This document shows, in pieces, positions 33,783-45,296 of a stretch of DNA of 64,000 bases. The notes under the pieces were generated by a model that was not told where the DNA came from, ran no database searches, and was given only the letters and a program-made list of their open reading frames with translations. This DNA comes from Cyclaneusma minus. Lineage: Eukaryota; Ascomycota; Leotiomycetes; Marthamycetales; Marthamycetaceae. The stretch is from the NCBI GenBank assembly GCA_037179335.1, contig JAKZHN010000025.1, forward strand, positions 124,001 through 188,000, read 5' to 3'. Position 1 is the first letter of the stretch. Each line of letters begins with the position of its first letter. A program made the translations under genes and the position numbers.

Positions 33783-34067
33783 CCGCTTGCATCCAGCTGG
33801 TGTCTTTGAATTTGGAACTAGGAATCTTTGACTCTTGTAAATCCAGTCAATGTTTGCCGAGAGACTCGATGCGGATTGGATCAGATATGTCCATGAATGA
33901 TTACAGCTCTGGCACTCCTAGAACCTGGCGACATACATCGTACTGGTAAATCTTGTCATTTGGCCATGAGGCAGGTGATAGGGCGGCCAGTGAAGTCGTC
34001 ATCGGCGTCATAGCCAGTCGTAGCAGTAGGCACCAAAGCATTGGCAGTCATACGATCACGACGACGC

Positions 34068-34352
34068 TCAGTCCCGCTGGAGCCGCCTGATAATGAGCCA
34101 ATGTGTGCTGAATGAAATCTGGCTTCGTGATTTGAATGGAGAGAGGCAAAGCAGCATCGTCGGTGGAGACAGTATCGCTGGTAGAATGGGAACAGCTTCG
34201 CGTTCGGTCTCCTTGACGGGCTCCTTGTCTTCAGCATCCTCGAAGAGGCTGTCAAAGCTACTGGTAGAGTCCGACCTGGTGAGACGTGATTCATAGATCA
34301 GAGCTCTGTTGATCAGGATCAGAGACAGCATCGTCATCTTAGTCGTACTCAT
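34068..34352 (-). pseudogene. Second LTRSDSTSSFDSL fragment
   Basis: An ATG frame at 34352 reads MSTTKMTMLSLILINRAL and then LTRSDSTSSFDSLFEDAEDK with an acidic tail. The serine block matches 31.66 kb. The lysine-rich part seen there is absent here, so only the shared exon was copied. Confidence 0.35.
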
Positions 34353-34399
34353 TTGGCGACCGTTGAAACGATTGCGCTGGCTTGGCTTAGATCAAGGCG

Positions 34400-34900
34400 T
34401 GAAGCTGCCAGAACCGAGCAACATAGGTAAGTAGGGCTTACCGTACTGAAGACGGCTTTTTTGATCGCGTTCTCCACGACGTTGTCCATGCCGTAAGCCT
34501 GGCCACTCACGTACGCAGGCTGCAGGAGCGGTAAGTACGGAACTGCTGAACCCAAGCTGGTCGAGGTTGGCTGCGAGTTGTGTCTGTTGTGGTTGTTTGT
34601 ACTGATAAATTTGGCCTTGGGCCATTCCAGAACCTTGTACGGGTTGGAGACAGGCGTTGCAAGGAAGAGGTCCGTTCATCAAGCGTCAGAATTTCGACTG
34701 AAATTCAGGCTCATGGTTGACATCTTTCTTTGGAGCGAAGATGTTGAGATCCTTGTGGCGTTGGGCGAGTCGCTGGGGGGGAAAGATGAACTCGTGATCC
34801 GTCTTGGGACTGTGGATGAGTTGCTGCAATCTAGGAAATCGGTTGTTAGCTGAAGTAGCATCACAAGATGACATAAATAACGTACCATGTGCATTCATGC
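34400..34900 (-). pseudogene. Unrecognised glutamine-rich fragments
   Basis: On the minus strand, GQIYQYKQPQQTQLAANLDQ (about 34.62-34.56 kb) and a following frame with TDHEF and PPSDSPNA are visible. No start, stop and splice set could be joined. Confidence 0.25.
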
Positions 34901-34916
34901 AGCTCGTGTCTGCGTA

Positions 34917-35525
34917 TCATGCCCATGTTGGTGTCGACGGGCGACTTGGCAGGGTCGAAACCGAGGAGCAGGGTGACCAGCTGGGCGACCTTGGGAACCA
35001 GCACCAAGGTGAGACATTGTGACTGATATCATAGGTGGATGATTGGTCGAGGAAGGGGGAGAGCGAGATGCCTTCCAAACGTCCGCGGCTGATCAGCACC
35101 GAAGCAGCTAGCTTCACCATTGCGGTCATGCTGGACTGCAGTTCGGTTTCCCAGGCGTTGAAGTCAACGTCGAGTTCATTGGCTTCGGTGAGCGTGAGGG
35201 TGCCAGCACGAAGCTTCGAGATCGCTGAAGTGTAGATGAAGCCCATGAGGTACATCCCAAGGGATTGAGCAGGATGTAGGCATGATCAACAGCGAAAGTG
35301 TCCAGCTCGGTGATCGGGGCAAGATCTGTGATCTTGTATGCGTGCTGGAGTTTTGTGATTCACAGCCGCACAAGACACACACAGTGGTTTGTCTGTATGA
35401 AGAAGGTTAGCTAGGTTCAATTGAAAGTAAGAGATTTGGGGAGATAGGGGGAAGGTAGTGAAAGCAAGGCTAGAAAGGCACATACGTTTGTTTGTGGTAG
35501 AGTCTGCCGTTCTGGTTGACCGCAA
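34917..35525 (-). pseudogene. Gene fragment with single-base frameshift
   Basis: Coherent coding runs AYKITDLAPITELDTFAVDH then AYILLNPLG in one frame. It continues in the next frame as MYLMGFIYTSAISKLRAGTL, ANELDVDFNAWETELQSSMT and AMVKLAASVLISRG. The shift is inside AATCCCTTGGGATG. An upstream intron with GTATGT donor (about 35485), branch GCTAAC and acceptor ATACAG is intact. A decayed relative of the QSSMTAMVKLA part lies near 21.8 kb. Family not recognised. Confidence 0.45.
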
Positions 35526-35674
35526 ATTGGGAGCCGAAACTAAATTTCTTTGGTCTGGGCTATTTCCAAAAAGGTCAGACCGTATCAGTACGGTCCAAAA
35601 GGAAATCGGTCCGGCCAGACTATCGGAAACACTGTTATCGAGGGTCGAGCTGAATGGTACTATCGCGAAGGAGG

Positions 35675-36271
35675 TTAGCTTGTGAGCAATTGAGAGTACA
35701 AGATGTTGAGGAAATGCAGAGAAGGAACGAAGGGAAGGGCGTAGTTACGTACTGATTTTTTTTGACATGCAATGACAGTGAAGTAGGTCAAGGAGGCCTT
35801 CTTGATATTGTGGTCGATGCTGCGCGTGTTCGTGCTGGGAGTGTAGAACAACTGGACGGTGCAGGTAATGGTAATGACAACCATTAACAGAATCTGGGCG
35901 TGCACAGTGCGGAAGACGATGTAGACGTCGTTGTGCCATCCGAATTTGAGGTGAAGAGCGCGAGTGATGCGGTGGAGCAAGACGAGGTTGCTCATGTACA
36001 GCATGACTGTGCCGGCGGGAACTCACTTGTGCGCAGCGCGGGAGGCGACCACCGTGTGTTGTTGTTTTGTGGGTCGCTGTCCGCGCTGCGCACGAGTCTG
36101 CGTGAGCCATTGCGGCTTCACATAATTGCGCGGGAGAGTTGCGGGAACTTGAGGTGGCATGTCTGTTTGTATGGAGGCCAGGAGACTCAAGGCCATTGTG
36201 GATGTTGTCGGAAGTGGATGTTGTCCGAGATGGCGTGAAGTAGTAGAGACTTGGAACAGGCGTGATGACAT
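35675..36271 (-). pseudogene. Membrane protein fragment with in-frame TGA
   Basis: From 36004 downstream the frame reads MLYMSNLVLLHRITRALHLK, then VYIVFRTVHAQILLMVVITI, then TCTVQLFYTPSTNTRSIDHN. It has at least one clear membrane span, and it ends at an intron with donor GTACGT and branch GCTAAC. The same frame is open upstream to an ATG at 36271 but is cut by TGA just before 36004 (AHK-stop-VPAGTV). A GTGAGT donor overlaps that stop, but the nearest acceptor is only about 20 bp away, too close for a normal intron. It could be a nonsense mutation or a later start. Confidence 0.4.
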
Positions 36272-36939
36272 GCGCAGTGTGACTGTCTGGAAGAAGAGAA
36301 GTTAGCATGGATGTTGATGCAGGTTGCGACAGGCGGCTCAGAGGCGCACCATGAGATATGAAGAGGGGAGAGCGGAGGTGTCTGGGAAGGAACTCACGTG
36401 GTCGCGATGCGCAGACCCAAATTGGTGTTACGCTAGTCGACCATCCACACCATTGATGGGGCGCAGTTGCCCAAAGGTGCTGAATGGTGTGCGCAATAGT
36501 GTGAATGGTCGACGAGCGTGATGGCGCAGTAATTTCAAGGTGCCGCAGTCAAAGGCTTGACTGGTGGGAGTTGGCATGATGAGCATGCTGCGCGACGTGG
36601 AAGGAGCGCAGAGCAGCTCGAGCCCTAGGTAGTCGAGGTCAGCAGTGGTCATGGAGCACGGCAGCAAATCGAGGAAGTGCGCTTGAAAGTGGAGGAGCTG
36701 GACAGGCGCAGACTGCGGGGCTTATCGAGCTTGTTGTTCCAAGACTTGGAAGTAAACAAGCTGGATGTGATGTGAAGTAGGCAGCGGAGCGGGGAGCTCA
36801 AAGTGTCGCAGCAGGCAGCACATCGCGGCTGCCAGTCAACAGGCAACGGAGCGCGAGTCGTACGTAGCAGACTGTTGCTGTTGTTGTTGTGTTGTGAAGC
36901 TGCAGGCAGGCACATTGATGCGGCTCACTGGAGCCAAGG

Positions 36940-37050
36940 TCGGCTGCGCAGACCAGAGATCAGACCGCGGAGAGCAGGGCAGAGCAGACTGCGCAGACCA
37001 GAGCAGAGCAGACATCAGAGGGCGGGGCAGAGCAGACTGTTGTTGTGAAG
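36940..37050 (+). repeat. GCAGA(C/G)-type short tandem repeats
   Basis: AGAGCAGACTGCGCAGACC and GGCAGAGCAGAC alternate at least five times and are followed by GTTGTTGTTG runs. No frame uses them consistently. Confidence 0.55.
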
Positions 37051-37099
37051 CTCGCGGCGCGTTGTTGTTGACACCGCCGCGGAGAGCAGACTCCTTGAA

Positions 37100-39590
37100 G
37101 AGGAGTGGGGTTGGGATCAGGAAAGGTACATACCATGATGAGGATGGCTGCGAACCACCATGAAGTGGATGCCGATGTTGTGTTGGGGAGATGCACAAGC
37201 AGATCCAAGATCGCAAGTGCAGAGCTCGATGGAGAAAAAAAAGGAAGAGAGAGAAAGAGGGTGCGAGGTGATCTGGGTCAGTTTTATGTTAGAGAATGTG
37301 GTCTGTGCTTCCGAGCTAAGCTAGTGCCAAAAAGCAGGTGCGAAGTGTTTGCTGGCTTGGGGCCGGCGAGGCGAGAGGCATGGAATACTGTTGCGTCCGA
37401 GGCCCACGCGTGGCAGCAAAGCTTTGTTTACTCCAGTGCTCGGAGAAGCTACGGATGTTTGTTTGCTGGAGATTCAGATAGACACTCGACACTCCCTCGA
37501 TGCATCGACAGCAACAAACACTCTCAACACTTGAACACCACTATGGGGGGATCGGGGTCAGATTGTGCGGACTCGAAGCTTCGACAGCAACAAGTAGTCA
37601 CAACACTTGAAGAGGACTTAGGGTGACTGGAGCTCGAGCTTACAGACTTCACTTCTCCCCTTCAACTCCCTTTCAGCTCCATTCCCCGCGTCTTGATGTT
37701 TTGATTTCTTGGACTGTCGACTGCTTGCTTAACAAGTTTCCCGGGCAGCACGTCTCAAAGCCGCAACAGCAACAAACACACCCAACACTTGGACATCGTT
37801 GGCAAGGTATCTGCGACGGAGTCTTCAGACTCTTCGCCTTCAAGTTCAACCCTCGTATCATGATGTTTTGATTGCTTGTGTCATCGAGGCCCTCCCTCAT
37901 ACCCTTTTCACACTTTGTGCCAAACTCGTACCTGCTTGTACCCGTAAGGATATGGGGTCTACCGCCACCTTGGTGGTGTTTGGTATTATGAGATGAATTC
38001 TGCTCCGAGATCGCCCCTAGTATTCTTTCTTTCCATGGCACTGGTCAGGTCAGCGCTGTGTATCATCTTTCATCACGCAAGTGGCGGGATGTTGGCAGTC
38101 TGAGAACAAACGCAGCCTCGGCCGGAACGAAGCTTGCATAAATCTGTGTACCAGTATTCGTCTTGTCGACTGAAGTCTGCTCCTTTCACTTGAGAATGAG
38201 ATGTGGGGCAGGTGTTAGCCTATCGCCGTGGAACAGATTTGGGATCATTTATACATGAGTCTTTACGCGGTTGATCAAACTGTAATCGAGAGGCCTTGAA
38301 AATTGAAATAAAGAAGAATTTGTGATTGATCTAAGATAATGATATACGCCAATTGCCGGAATACTTTTGAGTACGACGAGTTTGCACTGCTTTTCTTTTT
38401 CTTTTTTCAGAAACGACCAAATCTCAAAAAACATCTCGAGCGACAGAAATTTCAAATTCCGGAAGAATGAAATTTTCTGAATTCTGAAACTTACCCACAA
38501 ATTCATATTCTAGTAAAGCCCATATACATCTTGATATCGCTGGAGTCCCTCATCATATGCCTTTTTCTGTAGAGTTACTTGAGTATCTCTCTAGTTCACT
38601 GGACTTTCGATCAATCTCGAAGTTCAATGATACGGTTGTCAAACGGAAGGGTTGAGGTTCGACATTTCTTGCCCTACGGAGCCCTGGAAAACCAGAAACG
38701 AGACAAAACAAGGTCCGGAGCCTTGGACCTCCAGTCTCTGGTTCTCTTCGCATATTGGTGAGTACTTTCTGATTAGACTGAGGAACGTGGACAGGAAAAA
38801 ACGAACACGAGAGTCGACGACGTTGAAATTAGCTTTAGTGGGGTTCGGCACGGACCAGCGATCGTCGAAGTAGCCTGCCAAGCCCTCAGCCCCACCACAC
38901 ATCACTCTTTTTTCAACATCATCATCGAATTGTCACAACATGGACATTCTCGCTGGATATCCGGATCGCAGTGCGGCCGTTCCAAGTCACAACTATGTCA
39001 CGATGCTGAACAATGTACTGCGCCCACACCGGACCCGGAGCTCTGGCCAGTGCCGGCGGCTCGGGTCCCCTATCGAGCCAGGTTGAGAATTCCACCACGC
39101 CAAGTGCCAGCCAGGTGGAAATTGGGGCTATGAGTGACGCGACTGACGCTCCTTGAACCCCGAATTCCTCCCAGAAGATCGCAAGTCGCACCGCACATAT
39201 TTGCGGATACCCCGGATTCGAGGAAAGCATAGTCGCACCCCTGAGTGATCAGAGACGCCATCCTCCCGAGCTAGCACGTGGCTAGGTAGTCACTAATCGA
39301 CAATAGTGCGCATGTCAAGACTCTATCACAGATCTAGTGGCGATACTAGAACCAGAATCGGCAGAGCGCAAAACGTGGTCTCCGACCCAGACCTTGACAA
39401 ATACGGGCCTGGGTCTCAGACCGAGGTAGGTGACGATACAAGTCCCTGGAAAGTTGCATATATAACCGGCCCCACTTTGCTCCAACATCCCTTCTTCGCT
39501 CCCCTCACTTTCTTTAATCTCGTACCCCCTGGGACCACAATAATCCAACTTACAACCTCTCCAATCGGACAACCCCTGACCACAACCAAG
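37100..39590. other. Intergenic, no gene recognised
   Basis: Frames up to about 170 codons lack domains. GACAGCAACAA(A/G) phrases near 37.5-37.77 kb recur three times before (A)ACACTTG. An A/T-richer stretch lies at 38.28-38.5 kb. The last few hundred bases form the promoter of the peroxygenase gene. Confidence 0.4.
39459..39465 (+). promoter_or_regulatory. TATA box of the peroxygenase gene
   Basis: GCATATATAACC, about 130 bp upstream of the ATG at 39591. The leader between them is C/T-rich, as is common before fungal start codons. Confidence 0.5.
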
Positions 39591-40610
39591 ATGAAGTTCT
39601 CAATCACCTCCCTCCAACCCCTCATATCGTTCGCCCTAGCAATTCCCTCCCTCCAACACGGGTCCCACCACGGGTCCCACCACGGGTCTCTCCACTCACG
39701 CGCCAAATCACGACCTTCTACTTCGTCTTTCCCAGCATGGAAAGGCGCCGGCCCCAACGACGTCCGCAGTCCCTGCCCTATGCTCAACACCCTCTGCAAC
39801 CACGGCTTGCTACCCCACAACGGTCGCCAAATCACCATCGATAATCTGCAAACCGCCTTCGCCGCCATGAATCTAGGTCAAGACCTCGCTACGTCCCTCG
39901 GCAGTGTTGCCATTTCGCTGTCTTCAAACCCTGCTGGATCGTGGTTCGATCTGACGGATTTGGATAAACATGGCGCTATTGAACATGATGGAAGTCTTTC
40001 GTAAGCTACCCTGCCAGTCCTCCCATGATGTAAGAACATGGGAAAGCGGAATCGGAAAGCGGATATGTGGGCTGGGCTGACAGGTTGGCACAGACGCATG
40101 GATTACTCGCAGGGCAACAACCACGATTTCAACCCGTGGGTTTGGGCCCAAGTAGCGCAGTACTTCAAAGCCGAGACAATCGACATTCCCACAGCGGCGA
40201 AAGCACGTTTGGCTCGACAGACCATGGATCAAAAGACAAACTCAGCATACAACCTCACCGCCGCCGGTGCCGGCATCAGTCTTGGCGAAACCGCATTCTA
40301 CATAAGCGTCTTCGGCGACCCATACACCGGGATCGCGCAGAGGAGCTGGGTGAACGTATTTTTTGGTGAGTTTTCGAATGGTTCTGGTCTTGATGGTTTG
40401 AGGAGATTTGGGAATGAGAGAGCTAATGCTGATGGGGGAGTAGGACTGGAACGTTTGCCGATTGCGGAGGGATGGACGCCGAGGACGCAGGAGACGAATT
40501 TCACGACGTTGAATGCGATGGTGCAGAAGGTTGTGGCGGCGACGCCGAATCAGCCGGCGGTGCCGTTGAATGTGGGGCATTTGTCTGGCAAGTCGTGGAA
40601 GAGTTGGTAG
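39591..40610 (+). CDS. Secreted short heme-thiolate peroxygenase (chloroperoxidase/UPO family), three exons
   Basis: Members of this family use H2O2 and a cysteine-ligated heme to oxygenate or halogenate small organics outside the cell. Residues 1-20 form a signal peptide. PCPMLNTLCNHG holds the proximal Cys62. EHD (131-133) and ISLGETAFY (Glu202, likely acid-base residue) fit the family. The C-terminal ERLPIAEGW also matches. Exons are 39591-40000, 40094-40365 and 40444-40610, giving 282 residues. Intron 1 (93 bp) has donor GTAAGC, branch GCTGAC and acceptor CACAG. Intron 2 (78 bp, a multiple of three) has donor GTGAGT, branch GCTAAT and acceptor GTAG. If intron 2 were retained the protein would be 308 residues with an odd Gly/Asn-rich insert before ERLP. 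A HGSHHGS repeat follows the signal peptide. Confidence 0.88.
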
Positions 40611-41154
40611 GAGGGCGCGGGTGAAGCATGAGTTTGATGGCGTTGGGGCGATGAAGGTTGTGGCTCCGGCGCTGAAGCAGTAGCCGGTGAAGTTCAATTC
40701 TTGTATATTCTTTTCGATTGGGTAGTCGAGTTTTGGGAGGGCAAGGATCAAGCATGGGTTTGATGATGTTGCAGGGCGTGGTGAAGAAGGTCGTGGCATG
40801 CGACCTCGAAAAAGAGATGGTGAAAACTTGATATTGGGCATTTGTTTTTCTGGGATGGCGTCAACTTCTTAGCAGAGTCACAGACGAAATATGGATTGGT
40901 GTTGCAACGGCAGTTGTATTTGATGTACTGCTAGTCTACCAGGTCGCTATCTCTACCGAATTTCCAGACGATCCGCCCGCACATGTGCGCTTCTGAGTCC
41001 ATTCGAGCTGGTAAGGAGTGCCATGGGCCACATCCCTACTTTCCGAGTTCTTGTTCGTACGAGAATCCTGGTTGAAACAATGTCAGCATATTCGGTCTGG
41101 GGTACTGCAAGCATTCGGCTCCGGTGGTGGTTTTGTAACTTACGGACAAAGACC
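40611..41154. other. Intergenic between convergent genes
   Basis: The 3' flanks of the peroxygenase (plus) and the small membrane protein (minus) meet here. A GTAAGT donor on the minus strand near 41138, after the stop codon at 41155, suggests a 3'-untranslated intron. No other gene is seen. Confidence 0.45.
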
Positions 41155-41750
41155 TCAGCCGCTCTGGAGACCGATGAGCAAAGCAGTCAGGAGGACGCTG
41201 AGGACAGCTCCAACCTGCACACACTTGACAATCTGCATGACACGCTGCTTCGAGAGCACGTCTGGGGCGAGCATCTCCATCACCGTGGCGTGGGACACTT
41301 TGATATAGCAACAAGCTGTCAGTTTTGGTCGAGTATATGATCGGGGTTCTTGGTGAGACGGAGGGATATACCGTACCGAGGAAAGCATTGATCACGACCA
41401 CGGCAACTATGAAAGAAAGATGTCAGTGTTGTTTCACAGCTGTTTGCGCAACAGAAGGGCGTGGAAGGTGTGGGAAGGCTTGGAGCGAGGCCGACTTACA
41501 CAGAACCCACAGTGCGATGATTGCGATCATCTTGTCGATGGTGGCAAGGTCGGCGGAGAACGAGCTGTCGTTGGTTTGCTAGTGTCTGTGAGCCTGCAGT
41601 CTGGATTGGATTGTCACGTCTGATCAAAGAATTGATGGGACCTACCAGGGTGGTGTTGAGCTTGTTGGGCAGGGTGGTCATGGGGATCTGATTGTTGATG
41701 TTGTTGGGAAGATTGCCCAGGCGCTCTGAAGCAGCTGAAAGGTGCGACAT
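41155..41750 (-). CDS. Small two-span membrane protein, four exons (118 residues)
   Basis: Exons on the minus strand are 41750-41646, 41578-41500, 41406-41377 and 41297-41155. They have consistent phases (105, 79, 30 and 143 bp), an ATG start and a TGA stop. Donors are GTAGGT, GTAAGT and GTACGG. Acceptors are CACTAG, TCATAG and CAAAG. Intron 3 has an AACTGAC branch. The soluble N-terminus is Asn-rich (GNLPNNINNQIP). Two membrane spans follow, at about 52-71 (MIAIIALWVLFAVVVINAFL) and 98-115, joined by a polar loop with PDVLSKQRVMQIVK. I do not recognise the family. The clean splicing, and the 30-bp exon falling inside the first span, argue for a real, conserved gene. Confidence 0.75.
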
Positions 41751-44750
41751 GATTGATACCTCGCAGCCTGAAGGTGCGACCGAGATACTGAGAGACTTTG
41801 TGTGAGAATGGATCGTGGTCGTCCGTTCATGTGGTTGCGGAGCGTGGTGTTGATGGGAACGCGGTGTTGATGTGGACTTTAAGTGTGCTCTGCTGAAGCG
41901 GACGGTTAGCGCTGTACAGCAGAGCTAATGTTTGCGAGTGAAGCTGCGATTCGCTAACGGTATGGCCTTGTAGGCGCCGTAGCACACCTAAGCGAGCTCC
42001 TCTCAAGCTGTCTTTGTTTCTTAGTCATACTGTCTTATTTATCGCTGGCTTAATTTGTCGCCCTCTGAGGCTCCAAGGCCCTTTCCTTTCCTTGCAGCTG
42101 TGATCGAGTGGCGGCTGACAGTCCATAGAGCACTCAACATGGCTTTCTCGATATGACTTGGGTTCGTTTGAGATGTCACTTCCATGAAAAGTACCATCCA
42201 CTTGGCACTCCCTTCAAAAACACGTCAAGAGTGAGCCGAAGCCATTACTCCCACCAAAACCAGTCCTCTTTGTCACTTTGAAAGAAAATGCAGGGATGAG
42301 AGAATCTGCTACTTTACGGATCTCCTGGCGAATCGCACAGTAGAATGACTCTCTCCCAAGACGACACCATTGGATCTGGCACGCAGATGCTCGAACTACT
42401 AGATATACCAAAGAGCTCCAAAAACATGAGATACATTATCTGCCCGATTCTAGAGCGATTCGAAGTTCACCCTCAATCGGGATGTCATTTTGTACGGAAC
42501 TCGGGTGTCGTTTCTCTCTCCAGCATTCTTGTGCTCGTTTATCTTCAAGTCGGGATTTCCGCGTTACAAAGGTCTCTTGTCACGCAGTCACGTCAAGCAT
42601 GAGCAGAGAGGGAGAGCAGACATTCATTCCATTCCAGTTGACACGGCCAACTCGAATGGTGCAATTCTTCTTATAATCTGCGGTAGTGTCCCCGCGAGAA
42701 TATATGACAGCCGGAGCGCTCCCACCAAAGCGTGTGTCCGTACGACCGAAGGCCCTAAAGCCTCAGCGTTCTTTATCCTCCGAGTCGCAACTGAAGCCCC
42801 ATGAGCTCCGCTACGCTCACAACCTCAGCACGTTGAGCGAAGCGCATGAGCCATGTCGACGTTCCAGGAGGACAGAGAATCAGGTCCATGTACTTCGGCT
42901 TTCTGGTATTGGGGAGGTGATGAATATTGAATGAGGTTGCCTAGGAAATGATGTTAGAGTGCTGCAAAATCCCATGCGTGAAAGGGGCCAGAGGAAAGAA
43001 AACGTGACTACAAACCACCACAATGTCGAAGAAAAGGAGCGAACGCCACATTTCTGAGCATGATAGGGTGCGGCCAGCCGGCCCTTGGGTGATTTGGTAG
43101 AGTCTAACTGGGCCAAACGCCACCAAGGCTTCGTCGTAGGAGACTTCCGGTATCATCAGATCTTCCATTCGCCATTCACATTCCCATCCAAGAATCCTTG
43201 AAGCTTCTGCGCAGACATATGCCCAACATACTGGTGATCTGCAAATGATGGAGCCTCCTATTAAAGTCTACTCCGGTTGCAGACTTCTCAGTCCCACTCA
43301 GAGTATGTTGTCGACCTTGCACCGTGGGCTCATGCTTCCTCAAACCAAGCACCAAAGTCCTGAGTGCGATGATAGGTAGAGGTCATCTCCGGAAGAGAGT
43401 GTGACGTCGTGCTCAAGCGGTTACCGACGCGAGTAGATCATGCCGTGCAGGGTCGTTTAGGATGCTGATACAGGACCATCGAGTACTGCGTCGCAGTATG
43501 GCATCGCCAATTTCGCAAAAGATTGGGACCACATTGTCACATTCGTCCATCCCTCCGCCGTAGAGCCATAGTGAACAGGACGTGGGTTTGCATTCTCAGG
43601 ATTCTACCTTGGCACTTGCCAGTGCTTATTGGCGACATGGGTCATCAGAATGTGATAGTGAAGTTAAGGACCGTGTCTGGCCCCTGCTTCTTCGACGCGG
43701 GTTCATCGAGATGTCGTTCCCAATAGTGAGTTGTTGGGCTCATTATCTTTTATTGAACATGTCGATGGCAGAGGCTTCATATAGCCTGCCCGGCAGCTGG
43801 GTGCAACATCTTTTGTTGCTGACATTTTTCGCTACCATGAGACCTGGCAGTAACAGGCTGAGCGGTGAATTGGATGACTGAGTGGGATCATGATGGTTTG
43901 GAGGAAAGGTTTTATACTGAGGCTGAAGACTGCGCGACAGACCTCCGGAAAGGTAGTTTTTGAAGTCTTTTCCACGCGGACGGGACGGTCTGGGTAATCT
44001 ACTGAAATCGGCGGCTGCATAAGGAACTCGGAACTTCACATACGTCGAAGGATATTGACCGGCGCAGCTGAGACCACAGGAAATAGAGGTTCTTCATGGC
44101 AGACCATGCTGAGCATCCCCTGCCAGAAATCATATGGATCACGAAGGAAGGTTGCAGGCACATATCAAAGGCAAACGAGATGTGACCAGAGTAAGGAAAC
44201 GACGGTGACAGCTTGCTTACTTTGGAGAGTTTAGGCTTTGTCGACTGTAGGGGAAATCAGTTGAACAGTTCAATTTAGCCCGTCTTCAGGGGCCCTTTGA
44301 AATTTCACGCCGACCAGAAGGCCGCTGTTTGGAATCTTCTTTCTCTGATAGTTGATTCCAGACACGGTAAGTTTATAGCCTTGCTTCTCGCTCGAAGAAA
44401 GATGTGAAAGACAAGCTAACGAGTATTTGTTGTGTAGTTATATGGTCTAAGTCGTCACATGCGGGGAGAACGAGGAGGCGATCAAAGATCAGTGTATTGC
44501 GGGCACAGCCAGCGGAGCTGGCTGTTTCAGTGCCAAAAAAGCTTTTAAGCGAGGCCCACGTGGCTGGCAGCACGTGACCGCTGCGGCCAGCGGTTCTTGG
44601 GCTGAAATAGCTAGCTACGACCGGCTGAGGCTATGTAATTATACTAGAACTATATAGGGCGGGAGGGAGGAAAATTAAGAGCTACAGCTGACCGCGATCT
44701 CTGCCTTAAAGCTTTGAGAGTCTCAAAACTGGCGTTGCAGATATTTCTCA
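41751..44750. other. No gene recognised
   Basis: The first 200 bp is presumably the promoter of the small membrane protein. Open frames of 60-105 codons between 42.2 and 44.0 kb on both strands show no domain or splice logic. A short ACTATATAGGG box lies near 44647, and A/T-rich spacers occur around 44.3-44.45 kb. Confidence 0.4.
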
Positions 44751-44751
44751 T

Positions 44752-44825
44752 GGTTTGGTGAGGTTGCGGCCCCACACCGCTAGCTAAGTGGATCCTGGCC
44801 GTTGGCCCTGGAGCCTCACCAAACC
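44752..44825. repeat. 74-bp hairpin element with 12-bp perfect inverted ends
   Basis: GGTTTGGTGAGG at 44752-44763 is the exact reverse complement of CCTCACCAAACC at 44814-44825. The inside holds GCGGCCCCACACC, TAGCTAAGTGG, and a nested GGCCGTTGGCC palindrome. It is the size of a tiny non-autonomous transposon, or of a structured RNA. It lacks tRNA A and B boxes. A degraded coding fragment begins right after it. Confidence 0.6.
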
Positions 44826-44827
44826 AC

Positions 44828-45145
44828 GTGACGCGGGTCAGCTGCCCTCTCTACCATATACCAATATCAGATATCGGACAAAGCCTTGATTGGATTTTGC
44901 GAGAGCCTTCTCAATTTCACCGCATAGATATCCTCAATTGGTCCCTTACATGTAGATATCTTGAGCAAAAGGATTTGGACAATGGGCTTCTCTATATAGA
45001 AGCGCCGAGCTCGAATTTGATGCTTACCCATACTCTATACGTCACCCGGAAGCTACATCGGACCAAGAAATACTTCGCGAAAACGAAGTTCATGGCCCAC
45101 CTCTCAACCTGTGATGATCTCAAATCGGTCTATCCAAAACTGTGA
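44828..45145 (+). pseudogene. F-box-like fragment next to hairpin
   Basis: A plus-strand frame of about 105 codons with no ATG at its start reads FHRIDILNWSLTCRYLEQKD then LDNGLLYIEA. DILNxSLTCRYLxQ is typical of the core of a fungal F-box. The N-terminal LPxEI part is missing and the 44.75 kb hairpin sits where it should be, so the gene may have been cut by that insertion. The tail (RKLHRTKKYFAKTKFMAHL) is basic. Confidence 0.45.
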
Positions 45146-45296
45146 TTCCGACAATTCATTCGAAGGCCAGGGGCATCAGGAGGCAGGTTGACTGGGACAA
45201 ATACCCCACAACCAGCCGACCTGCCGCGCTGATGTCTGCAATACAAAAGACTGGTGCTTCGCTGCTCTAGTCACTTCGATAGGTATATAGAAAGAT

